Assembly (NCBI GenBank): GCA_001917435.1
Contig: MNEA01000146.1
Span: 1 to 33,322, forward strand
DNA from: Acidobacteria bacterium 13_2_20CM_2_57_6
GTDB lineage: Bacteria > Acidobacteriota > Terriglobia > Acidiferrales > UBA7541
Length of the DNA: 33,322 bases
Direction of reading: 5' to 3'
Made by a program: the position numbers and the translations under genes. Shown here one piece after another: positions 7,065 through 14,681 of the stretch (positions within the stretch are counted from its first letter, which is position 1; every line of letters starts with the position of its first letter). Under the pieces are notes generated by a model. The model searched no databases. It saw only the letters and a list, made by a program, of their open reading frames with translations, and was not told the origin of the DNA.

Positions 7065-9527
7065 TTGCGGACCCTTCTTCGCGTCTTCTATTGGATCTTC
7101 GCCATTCTTGTCACCGTAACAGCCGCCTTGGCTTGGTGGTTCATCTACCGCCCACTGCCGCAAATCGATGGGAGCGCTTCCCTTCCCGGCCTCCACCAGG
7201 ACGTCACCGTCGAACGTGATCGGTGGGGCGTTCCGCGCGTACGCGCCTCTTCAGTGGAAGACCTCGCAGAAGCGCAGGGCTACGTAATGGCGCAAGACCG
7301 TCTCTGGCAGATGGACCTGCTCCGCCGCGTCGCCCGCGGCCAACTTTCCGAAATTCTGGGCCCCAAGACGCTTGTCATCGACAAAGAGTTTCGAACCAAC
7401 GGATTTGCTCGCGCCGCCGAGCGCGACGCCACGCTCCTTGATCCCGAATCTCGCAAGGTCATGGAAGCATACGCCCGCGGCGTGAATCACTTTATCGAGC
7501 AGCACAAGAAAGCCCTTCCTCTTGAATTCTCGCTTCTCCGCTACGAACCCAGTCCCTGGCAGCCTTCCGACACCATAGCGATTTCCGGCTACATGTATCG
7601 CACTCTGACGAACACCTGGGAAAGAGAACTGAATCGCGCCAAAGTCGCGGAGCGCGCCGGGCCGGACCGCGCAAAGGATCTCTTCTCGGAAGAAGCCGCG
7701 ATGGATCATTTTGTCGTCGGCGATCCCAAGGTTATCGATGACGGCTCGCAACGTTCCGCCGCGGACTCGGACGATGACGATGATGACGACGATATGCAGC
7801 CGGATACTGTTCTAAAAGCAAGAAGTGGTGTTCTACCGAACATCGCAACGCGCGAAAGTGACCCCGACGTGACCTCTGCACTCGCAGAGTCTGTTCAAGC
7901 TTTTCTGAGTGAATCAAAAAACGAGATTCGTCAGGGCCTTGGCAGCAACAACTGGGTCGTAAGTGGCGCCCACACCGCCACAGGAAAGCCCTTGCTCGCC
8001 AACGACACGCATCTCGAGCTCTCCATCCCGTCCATATGGTACGAGATTCACCTCACGGCACCCGGTTGGAACATCAAGGGTTTCACACTCCCCGGCGCGC
8101 CGATGATCATCATCGGCCACAATGACCGCATCGCCTGGGGGTTCACCAATAACGGCGCCGACGTTCAGGATCTCTACGTCGAGACGTTCAACCCCGCCTC
8201 CCCGGATGAGTATCGCGTAAAAGCCGCGTGGACGAAGGCACAAGTCTTCGATGAGACCATCCACGTCAAAGGTCAGGCGGACGAACACTTAAAGGTCACA
8301 GTGACGCGCCACGGCCCCATCGTTCATCGCGAAGAAGACAAAGCCTACGCGCTGCGTTGGACCGCGACGGAACCGAGCGGCCTCGCCAACAGCTACACGT
8401 GGCTTGGCAAGGCGCGCAACTGGAGAGAATTCCGTGAGAATATGAGGCGCGTTTGGGGCCCGGCGCAGAACGGGGTTTACGCCGACGTCGACGGCAATAT
8501 CGGATACGTGATGGCCGCGCGCGTGCCCATCCGCAAGAAAGGCCATGGCGAAGTGCCCGTTCCCGGTGACACAGACGATCATGAATGGAGCGGTTACATT
8601 CCATTTGACCGCCTCCCCCAGGCGCTCAATCCGGAAAGCGGGCTGATTGTTACTGCCAACGCACGCGTAGTGGCCCCAAATTACAAACCGTATCTCACGG
8701 ACCGCTGGGAAGAGCCCTATCGCACCGCGCGCATCTACGATTTATTGCATGACCGCCACGATTTGCGGCCCGAAGACATGCTGAAGGTTCAAACCGACAC
8801 GTACAGCTATCCCCACGTGTTTCTCGCCGACGAGTTATTGGCAGCAGCGAGAACCGTGAAGCCCAAAGACCCGCGCGCTCAAAAACTTATCGATGGTCTG
8901 AAGGATTGGAACGGAATCGCTGACGCCGACTCTCCGGAAGTTTCTTTTCTTCATACGGTACGCCGGGCGGCCATCGACCTGCTTCTCGAGCCGTTCCTCG
9001 GAAAAGATACAAGTCTTTATCAATGGCGGACCACCACGTTTCTGCAAAAAATTCTCACGGATCGTCCCGCAAAGTGGCTCCCCGCGGCCGACAAGAACTA
9101 TGACGAATTGCTTTCCACCGCTGCCGACATCGCAGTGACCAAACTGGCGGAACAAAGCAAGAGCGAGCACGTTGAAGATTGGGCGTGGAAACGCTTTAAC
9201 TCCTTGGACATGTTTCATCCCCTCGGAAGCGACGGTCTTTTGAAGCGATTCCTGAGCATTACAGACAAGCCGCAGGCAGGCGCCGTCTATAGCGTGCGTG
9301 CAGCCGCGAAGACTCACGGCCCCGCCATGCGTTTTGTCGCCAATCCTAAAAACTGGGATCAATCCATTATGCTCATCACCGCAGGAGAATCCGGCCAGCC
9401 TGGAAGCAGCCATTACTCGGATCAATTCTCTTACTGGTATGAAGGCAAACCCATTTTCGCGCCGTTTAGTGATGCCGCTGAAGCGCAGACTCGGAAGCAC
9501 ACGCTCACTCTTAAGCCTGGAACTTGA
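7065..9527 (+). CDS. Penicillin acylase family N-terminal-nucleophile hydrolase
   Basis: An Ntn-hydrolase precursor of 820 residues from the TTG at 7065, which has GGGAG five bases upstream; an in-frame TTG at 7041 lacks such a site. Residues ~6-26 form an export signal or anchor (VFYWIFAILVTVTAALAWWF). The alpha region starts VTVERDRWGVPRVRA. The autoproteolysis site and catalytic serine lie in GLGSNNWVVSG (Ser294), which would become the first residue of the beta chain. The beta chain has the conserved segments TGKPLLANDTHLELSIP, GHNDRIAWGFTN and a C-terminal GESGQPGSSHYSDQ. The linker before the cleavage point carries eight consecutive Asp residues (236-243). Family members cleave amides such as penicillins, N-acyl-homoserine lactones or other acylated amines. 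Substrate cannot be decided here. The next gene, mutM, starts 15 bp after the stop. Confidence 0.88.
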   Translation: MRTLLRVFYWIFAILVTVTAALAWWFIYRPLPQIDGSASLPGLHQDVTVERDRWGVPRVRASSVEDLAEAQGYVMAQDRLWQMDLLRRVARGQLSEILGPKTLVIDKEFRTNGFARAAERDATLLDPESRKVMEAYARGVNHFIEQHKKALPLEFSLLRYEPSPWQPSDTIAISGYMYRTLTNTWERELNRAKVAERAGPDRAKDLFSEEAAMDHFVVGDPKVIDDGSQRSAADSDDDDDDDDMQPDTVLKARSGVLPNIATRESDPDVTSALAESVQAFLSESKNEIRQGLGSNNWVVSGAHTATGKPLLANDTHLELSIPSIWYEIHLTAPGWNIKGFTLPGAPMIIIGHNDRIAWGFTNNGADVQDLYVETFNPASPDEYRVKAAWTKAQVFDETIHVKGQADEHLKVTVTRHGPIVHREEDKAYALRWTATEPSGLANSYTWLGKARNWREFRENMRRVWGPAQNGVYADVDGNIGYVMAARVPIRKKGHGEVPVPGDTDDHEWSGYIPFDRLPQALNPESGLIVTANARVVAPNYKPYLTDRWEEPYRTARIYDLLHDRHDLRPEDMLKVQTDTYSYPHVFLADELLAAARTVKPKDPRAQKLIDGLKDWNGIADADSPEVSFLHTVRRAAIDLLLEPFLGKDTSLYQWRTTTFLQKILTDRPAKWLPAADKNYDELLSTAADIAVTKLAEQSKSEHVEDWAWKRFNSLDMFHPLGSDGLLKRFLSITDKPQAGAVYSVRAAAKTHGPAMRFVANPKNWDQSIMLITAGESGQPGSSHYSDQFSYWYEGKPIFAPFSDAAEAQTRKHTLTLKPGT

Positions 9528-9542
9528 TCCTATACCGCGCTC

Positions 9543-10382
9543 ATGCCTGAACTCCCGGAAGTGGAAGCCGTCGTTCGTACACTGCGCCCTATCGTTCAGG
9601 GCCGTCGGATCCGCCGTGTCCACGTTTTTCATCTCATTGCCACAAAGCCGCAAACCCCTACACGGGTGGCACGCCAAGCCAAGGGAAGTCGCATTCGCAT
9701 CGTCGATCGCAAAGGCAAGTACCTGCTCCTCATCCTTGACAGCGGCCTCCTGACTATGCACTTTCGCCTTGACGGCCAGCTTCTCTGGTTCTCAGATTTC
9801 AAAGAATTGATGGAACGTGCCAACCACGGCAAGAGCGGTGTGCACGTCGATGTTGCCCTCGAACTGGACAAAGGCGTCCTCGGTTTCGCCGATCGCCGCC
9901 ACTTCGGCCGCGTTCATACGTGGAAGTCCGCAGATGATTGTCCCGGCCTCAGTGCTCTGGGCATCGACGCCCTCTCGCGCGATTTCACCTCCCGCCGTTT
10001 AACCGGATTGCTCTCTGCTTCGAAGCGGCCCTTGAAGGATTTCTTGCTGGACCAATCGCGCGTCGCGGGCATTGGCAACATCTACTCCTGCGAATCTCTC
10101 TGGCACGCTCACCTCGACCCGCGCCGCAGTGCCAACAGCCTCCAGCCGCTGGAGGCGCGCCGCCTGCACAAAGCAATTGTGTCCGTTCTCGCGCGTGCCT
10201 TAGAATGCTGTTTGCATCCAGCGCCCGACTTTCGCAATCCGGAGTGGTGGTTCCAGGGTTTGGAAAGCATTCTTCGCGTCTACAGTCGCGAGGGAAAACC
10301 CTGCCGCCGATGCGGCCAGCCGGTTCGGCGCGTGGAGCAGGGCGGTCGGTCAACTTACTATTGCAGCCGCTGTCAGAAATAG
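9543..10382 (+). CDS. mutM: Formamidopyrimidine-DNA glycosylase (Fpg/MutM)
   Basis: This bifunctional base-excision-repair enzyme removes 8-oxoguanine and formamidopyrimidines and cleaves the abasic site. The start MPELPEVEAVVRTLRP gives the catalytic Pro2 (nucleophile after Met removal) and Glu3, so the ATG at 9543 is fixed. A conserved Lys lies in RKGKYLLL near residue 58. The H2TH region contains LLDQSRVAGIGNIYSCESLW, and the C-terminal zinc finger uses C254, C257, C274 and C277 (CRRCGQPV ... YYCSRCQK). Length, 279 residues, is normal. It follows the acylase by 15 bp and precedes xseB by 38 bp, so repair and housekeeping genes appear to share a transcript. No frame damage is seen. Confidence 0.97.
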   Translation: MPELPEVEAVVRTLRPIVQGRRIRRVHVFHLIATKPQTPTRVARQAKGSRIRIVDRKGKYLLLILDSGLLTMHFRLDGQLLWFSDFKELMERANHGKSGVHVDVALELDKGVLGFADRRHFGRVHTWKSADDCPGLSALGIDALSRDFTSRRLTGLLSASKRPLKDFLLDQSRVAGIGNIYSCESLWHAHLDPRRSANSLQPLEARRLHKAIVSVLARALECCLHPAPDFRNPEWWFQGLESILRVYSREGKPCRRCGQPVRRVEQGGRSTYYCSRCQK

Positions 10383-10420
10383 GCGTCTCTACTCGCTGCT
10401 AAAGGATACGGGCCAGTCGC

Positions 10421-10693
10421 GTGAATTCACCTGCTCCCAAGAAACCCGAACCGCAAAAAAAGCCGGATTTTGAACGCTCGCTCGCCCGCCTTGAGGAGGT
10501 CGTCCGCCGCCTGGAAAGTCCGCAACTTTCTTTGGACGACGCAATGAAGTTGTTTGAAGAGGGCGTTGCACTCTCCCGTGAATGTCAGAAACAACTCGAA
10601 GAGGCGGAGGGACGCGTGGAAATCCTCCTCAAGAAGGCCGATGGCAAGCTTGCCGCAGAGCCGTTCGATCCCGAGCGGGAGTCCGAATCGTGA
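10421..10693 (+). CDS. xseB: Exodeoxyribonuclease VII small subunit
   Basis: A 90-residue protein matching XseB, the small regulatory subunit that assembles with XseA into the single-strand-specific exonuclease VII. The diagnostic segment is FERSLARLEEVVRRLESPQLSLDDAMKLFEEGVALSRECQKQLEEAEGRVEIL, which forms two helices. The start is GTG at 10421; no ATG is available upstream in frame and the ribosome-binding site (AAGGA) is rather distant. The partner gene xseA is not in the window. As in many bacteria, xseB sits directly ahead of the polyprenyl synthase gene, here with a 40-bp gap. Confidence 0.95.
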   Translation: MNSPAPKKPEPQKKPDFERSLARLEEVVRRLESPQLSLDDAMKLFEEGVALSRECQKQLEEAEGRVEILLKKADGKLAAEPFDPERESES

Positions 10694-10733
10694 CGCGCTC
10701 GGTCTGCCGGCTGCGCGCCAATTCCCTCCAGCG

Positions 10734-11615
10734 ATGAAACTCCCCCCATTTTTCGAAGAGAACCGCGTCACTGTCGATGCCGCTCTTGAGCGGCTCATCC
10801 CGGCCGCCGTGGCGCAACCGACTTCCATTCATACCGCCATGCGCTACAGCGTGTTTGCGGGTGGTAAGCGTATTCGTCCCATCCTCTGTCTAGAGACGGC
10901 GCGCATCTTCTCGAGCGATATCAAACCCGCGCTTCATCCCGCTTGCGCCATCGAGTTCATCCACACTTACTCTTTGATTCACGATGATTTGCCGGCCCTG
11001 GACAATGATGACATCCGCCGCGGCAAACCCACTTGCCACAAAAAATTCGGCGAAGCCATCGCCATCCTCGCTGGTGACGCACTCTTAACGCTGGCGTTTG
11101 AAACCGTCGGCGCGACGCCCGCTGCCGCAGAACGCCGCGCCGCAATCCTCTCGGAAGTCGCGGCCGCTGCTGGCACCATCAATGGAATGGTCGGCGGCCA
11201 GGTTGCTGACATCGAAGCCGAAGGCAAGCCCGTCGATCCGCAGATGCTCGAGTACATTCACCGCTCGAAAACCGCGGCCCTGATTCGTGCTTCCATCACC
11301 GCAGGTGCCTTGTGCGCTGGAGCGGCGTCCGAAGATGTCAACCGCCTGCGTCGCTTCGGAGAGACTATCGGCTGGGCCTTTCAGGTCACCGACGACATTC
11401 TTGACGTCGAGGAATCCTCCGCCGCACTCGGCAAGACTGCGGGAAAAGACATGGCCCAGCAAAAGGCGACCTATCCCGCAGTTTACGGTCTCGAGCGCTC
11501 TCACCAGATTGCCAAGGATCTCGCGACAAAGGCCATCGCCGAGCTTGCACCATTCTCGGATCGCGCGGCCCGCCTCCGCGAGATCGCAGAATTTCTCGTT
11601 CTTCGCCGCGCTTGA
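10734..11615 (+). CDS. ispA: Polyprenyl (farnesyl/geranylgeranyl) diphosphate synthase
   Basis: A trans-isoprenyl diphosphate synthase of 293 residues that condenses IPP with allylic diphosphates for quinone, undecaprenyl and hopanoid precursors. It contains GGKRIRP near residue 43 (IPP binding), the first Asp-rich motif DDLPALD (D84, D85, D90; the DDxxxxD form usual in bacterial IspA) and the second motif DDILD inside FQVTDDILDVEES. The later GKDMAQQKATYP is also conserved. The ATG at 10734 gives the normal N-terminus; the open frame extends upstream into xseB but has no family character there. Product chain length cannot be fixed by eye. In many genomes dxs follows ispA, but here tlyA starts almost at once (ispA stop at 11613-11615, tlyA ATG at 11630). 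Confidence 0.93.
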   Translation: MKLPPFFEENRVTVDAALERLIPAAVAQPTSIHTAMRYSVFAGGKRIRPILCLETARIFSSDIKPALHPACAIEFIHTYSLIHDDLPALDNDDIRRGKPTCHKKFGEAIAILAGDALLTLAFETVGATPAAAERRAAILSEVAAAAGTINGMVGGQVADIEAEGKPVDPQMLEYIHRSKTAALIRASITAGALCAGAASEDVNRLRRFGETIGWAFQVTDDILDVEESSAALGKTAGKDMAQQKATYPAVYGLERSHQIAKDLATKAIAELAPFSDRAARLREIAEFLVLRRA

Positions 11616-11629
11616 TCATTCGAACTGTT

Positions 11630-12382
11630 ATGAAACAAAAGGCAAGCCGCAGGCGGCTCGATCTTCTTCTCGTCGAGCGAAGCTTCGCTGATTCTCCTCA
11701 GAAAGCGATGGCCATGATTCTCGCGGGAGAAGTTCAGGTAGATGGCCGGCGGGCAGAAAAGGCAGGCATGCCCGTTGAGAAAGGCGCGCGCATCGAAATC
11801 ATCAGCCGCGCGCAGAAGTTCGTCAGCCGCGGTGGCGTAAAGATGGAAGGCGCTCTGCAAGACTCTGCCATCGACCCGAGCGGGCGCGTTTGCCTGGATA
11901 TCGGCGCTTCGAACGGTGGTTTCACGGATTGCTTGCTCCAGCATGGCGCGGCCCGGGTCTATGCCGTAGACGTGAACGTGGAACAGCTTGACTGGAAGCT
12001 GCGTAAGAATCCTCTCGTGACTCCGATCGAGCGCAACGCGCGCGAACTGTGTGCGGAAGACCTTCCTGAAACCGTAGATCTTATCGTTATAGATGTTTCC
12101 TTCATCTCGGCCTGCAAAGTCATTGCGCCAGCAGTCGCAGTGGCAAAATCCAATGCCGATTTTCTCATCCTCATCAAACCGCAATTCGAATTGCGCCGCG
12201 AGCAGATTACCCATGGCGGAATCGTCGTAGACCAAAAACGTCATGATCAGGCAATTCGATCCGTGCGCGAACACGTCGAATCTCTTGATCTCGAATGCCT
12301 CGGAGTTCGCCCCAGCCGCCTCTTGGGCGCCGAAGGCAATCAGGAGTATTTTCTCCACGCGCGCAAAAAGGCCCTGGAGTAG
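11630..12382 (+). CDS. tlyA: TlyA family RNA 2'-O-methyltransferase
   Basis: A 250-residue protein with an N-terminal S4 RNA-binding domain (residues ~8-70, LDLLLVERSFADSPQKAMAMILAGEVQVDG) and a C-terminal FtsJ/RrmJ-like methyltransferase domain. A linker containing KFVSRGGVKMEGAL joins them. The SAM-binding motif is LDIGASNGGFTD (~89-100), followed by AVDV and the motif IVIDVSFISACKV. TlyA enzymes add 2'-O-methyl groups to rRNA; the older haemolysin annotation is historical. The ATG at 11630 matches the family start. An in-frame TTG at 11612 overlapping the ispA stop is possible but less likely. It sits 14 bp after ispA and 14 bp before nadK, in a compact operon. Confidence 0.93.
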   Translation: MKQKASRRRLDLLLVERSFADSPQKAMAMILAGEVQVDGRRAEKAGMPVEKGARIEIISRAQKFVSRGGVKMEGALQDSAIDPSGRVCLDIGASNGGFTDCLLQHGAARVYAVDVNVEQLDWKLRKNPLVTPIERNARELCAEDLPETVDLIVIDVSFISACKVIAPAVAVAKSNADFLILIKPQFELRREQITHGGIVVDQKRHDQAIRSVREHVESLDLECLGVRPSRLLGAEGNQEYFLHARKKALE

Positions 12383-12396
12383 AATCGCTTACGCAC

Positions 12397-13272
12397 ATGC
12401 ATCCCGGACAATCTTTTCAAACCATAGGCATCATTTCCCGCCCCCGCCGCTCGAATCTCGTCGTCGTTGTTCCGCCATTGTTGAAATGGCTCGATTCCCG
12501 CGGCATACAAACCCTCATTGACGAAGAGACTGCTGAGTGTTTGCCGAATGGTTCAAAGGGTTTGCCTCGTCAGCGCGTGGCCGACGCATCGCAACTTCTC
12601 CTCGTGCTTGGGGGTGACGGCACCATGCTGGCCGCTGCGCGCCTTGCCGCCCCGCGCGGGATTCCTATCCTCCCCATCAATATGGGCAGCTTGGGTTTTC
12701 TTACCAGTTTCACTCTGGAAGAGCTCCACCCGGCCCTCGATGACACTTTAGAGGGGCGTTTTTCGCTCAGCGAGCGCGTGATGATCAGCGTCGAACTCGA
12801 GCGCGCAACCAAAGTCATCGAGACGCAGCGCGTGTTGAACGATGTGGTGATCAATAAGGGCGCACTCGCCCGCATGATCGAGCTTGAGCTCCACATTGAC
12901 GGCGCGTTTGTCTGCCGCTACCGCTCCGACGGCCTGATCGTGGCAAGTCCAACCGGTTCCACCGCCTATTCCTTGTCCGCCGGCGGGCCGATCGTTCACC
13001 CCGCCGTGGAATCTTTTGTGATTACTCCCATCTGTCCGCACACTTTGAGTGACCGCCCATTGGTAATCCGCGATTCATCCTCCATCGTGATGAAGCTCTC
13101 CGGTAACACCGAGTCCGTTTTTCTGACCCTCGATGGACAGCGCGGGATCCCGTTGCAACCTACGGACCTTGTCCGCGTCTCCCGCGCGAAAGAACCGCTG
13201 AAACTTATCTATCCGCCAAAGAAATCCTACTTCGAGATTTTGCGCAGCAAGCTGAAATGGGGCGAAGCATAA
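12397..13272 (+). CDS. nadK: NAD kinase
   Basis: ATP-dependent phosphorylation of NAD to NADP. The 291-residue protein carries the catalytic motif LGGDGTML (GGDGT at ~72-76), then NMGSLGFLT, the NDVVINKG segment and the conserved SPTGSTAYSLSAGGPIV loop near residue 186, ending with the beta-sandwich C-terminal part. The ATG at 12397 gives MHPGQSFQTIGIISRP, where the first beta strand of the Rossmann-like domain appears at once; longer in-frame starts lie inside tlyA and lack family features. It is the last plus-strand gene of the mutM-xseB-ispA-tlyA-nadK run and converges on lysA with only 32 bp between the stops. Confidence 0.96.
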   Translation: MHPGQSFQTIGIISRPRRSNLVVVVPPLLKWLDSRGIQTLIDEETAECLPNGSKGLPRQRVADASQLLLVLGGDGTMLAAARLAAPRGIPILPINMGSLGFLTSFTLEELHPALDDTLEGRFSLSERVMISVELERATKVIETQRVLNDVVINKGALARMIELELHIDGAFVCRYRSDGLIVASPTGSTAYSLSAGGPIVHPAVESFVITPICPHTLSDRPLVIRDSSSIVMKLSGNTESVFLTLDGQRGIPLQPTDLVRVSRAKEPLKLIYPPKKSYFEILRSKLKWGEA

Positions 13273-13304
13273 CCCTTTGGCTGCGGCTACGACACAGCGA
13301 AGAA

Positions 13305-14681
13305 CTAGCCGAGCACATCCGTTCGAAGCAAGTCGTCCTGAGTCTCGCGCCGGCGAATCAATCGCAAGCGATTCCCTTCGACCAACACTTCCGCAGGGCG
13401 GCATCGCGCGTTATAGTTTGACGCTTGCGACATTCCGTAGGCCCCGGCAACCCAAATCGACAGCAGGTCCCCCGCTTTCACTTCCCCGAGCGGCCAGTCC
13501 CGCAAAAAACAATCACCCGTCTCGCAAACTGGCCCGACAATGTCCACTCGTTTGCGTCCGCCGCTCTCCTTCCCTTCCCGCGCGGTTTTCGTGATTGGGT
13601 GAATCGCCCCGTAGAGCGCCGGCCGCATCAGGTCATTCATCGCCGAGTCCACCACCACAAACGTCTTGCCTCGATTCGTTTTCTTATACACCACGCGAGT
13701 CAAAAGCACGGCGGCCGGAGCTATGATCGAGCGCCCTGGCTCCAGCAGTAGGTGTACTCCGAGTTTGCGCACCATTTGCGAAACCAGCCGCGCATACTCC
13801 GCCCGCGTCGGCGGCTTCTGGTCGGAATAGCGCACCCCAAGCCCGCCTCCAACATCCAGGTAACGCAAATCAATTTGCGCGCGCCGCAATTCTCCTACGA
13901 ATCCAGCCAGCCGCTTCAGCGCCCGCCGAAATGGAGCCAGCGTCGTAATTTGCGACCCAATATGCGCGCTGATTCCCTGCCATCGAATCCATTTCGAATC
14001 GCTATGCGCCAGGTAAAGCCGTCTCGCCTCCGGCCAGTCCAATCCAAACTTATGTTCGTGTTTTCCGGTTGCAATGTGTGGGTGGCCGCCGGCTTGCACA
14101 TCGGGATTCACGCGAATCGCCCCCGCAGGTGGCTTGCCCCCGCGTCCCGCCAGTCGCTCCGCCTCTTCCACTAAAATTTCGAGCTCGGCCTCCGATTCCA
14201 CGTTGAAAAGCAGTATCCCCGCGCCTCCGCCTCGCGCGTGAACCCGATAGTTTAGCGCCTCACGAATTTCATATCGGTCCTTCCCAACCCCCGAAAAAAC
14301 GATGCGATCGCCACGCACGCCGATTCGCTGCAAGTAGTGCAACTCCCCGCCGGACACGATGTCAAAACCACTCCCCATCTCGGCAAGATGTTTCAAGATG
14401 GACAAATTTCCGTTGGACTTCACCGCAAAGCACAAAGTGTGCGGCAGCGCACCAAGCCCCTTGTGCAATTCCCGATAGGCATCGTCAATCGAGGCGCGGC
14501 TATACACGTAAGTCGGCGTCCCAAATTTCCGCGCCGCGGATTCCAATGGCACTCTCTCGCACACCACCTCTTCGCCACTGGCGTTACGCGCTCTGCTCTT
14601 CACCCAGGCAAAGTGCGGCGTACAAGTAGCCGGATCCAGGTATTTTATTTTTTGAGAAAACGATCCATTCGAATGGCTCAT
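13305..14681 (-). CDS. lysA: Diaminopimelate decarboxylase
   Basis: A PLP-dependent fold-III decarboxylase that converts meso-diaminopimelate to L-lysine, the last step of the pathway. The PLP lysine lies in CFAVKSN (K88 counting from the ATG at 14681). Other family motifs are GSGFDIVSGGEL, HIGSQI, YLDVGGGLGVRY, EPGRSI and the substrate-binding GPVCETGDCF near the C-terminus. Length is 458 residues, slightly long because of a ~45-residue N-terminal extension before the usual VPLESAARKFGTPTYVY. The ATG overlaps the stop of the upstream phosphatase gene as ATGA, so translation is coupled. A longer in-frame start at 14741 would sit inside that gene and is unlikely. Confidence 0.95.
   Translation of the reverse strand: MSHSNGSFSQKIKYLDPATCTPHFAWVKSRARNASGEEVVCERVPLESAARKFGTPTYVYSRASIDDAYRELHKGLGALPHTLCFAVKSNGNLSILKHLAEMGSGFDIVSGGELHYLQRIGVRGDRIVFSGVGKDRYEIREALNYRVHARGGGAGILLFNVESEAELEILVEEAERLAGRGGKPPAGAIRVNPDVQAGGHPHIATGKHEHKFGLDWPEARRLYLAHSDSKWIRWQGISAHIGSQITTLAPFRRALKRLAGFVGELRRAQIDLRYLDVGGGLGVRYSDQKPPTRAEYARLVSQMVRKLGVHLLLEPGRSIIAPAAVLLTRVVYKKTNRGKTFVVVDSAMNDLMRPALYGAIHPITKTAREGKESGGRKRVDIVGPVCETGDCFLRDWPLGEVKAGDLLSIWVAGAYGMSQASNYNARCRPAEVLVEGNRLRLIRRRETQDDLLRTDVLG

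Noticed and set aside
8835..9761. Minus-strand open frame (~308 codons) opposite the acylase end and mutM start
   Set aside because: Both plus-strand proteins show intact catalytic motifs across this span. The antisense product is Cys/Gly/Arg-mixed with no domain pattern.
11501..12358. Long minus-strand open frame (~285 codons) opposite tlyA
   Set aside because: It lies wholly opposite ispA/tlyA coding sequence, has no recognisable motif, and tlyA motifs on the plus strand are complete. It is an antisense shadow favoured by codon bias.
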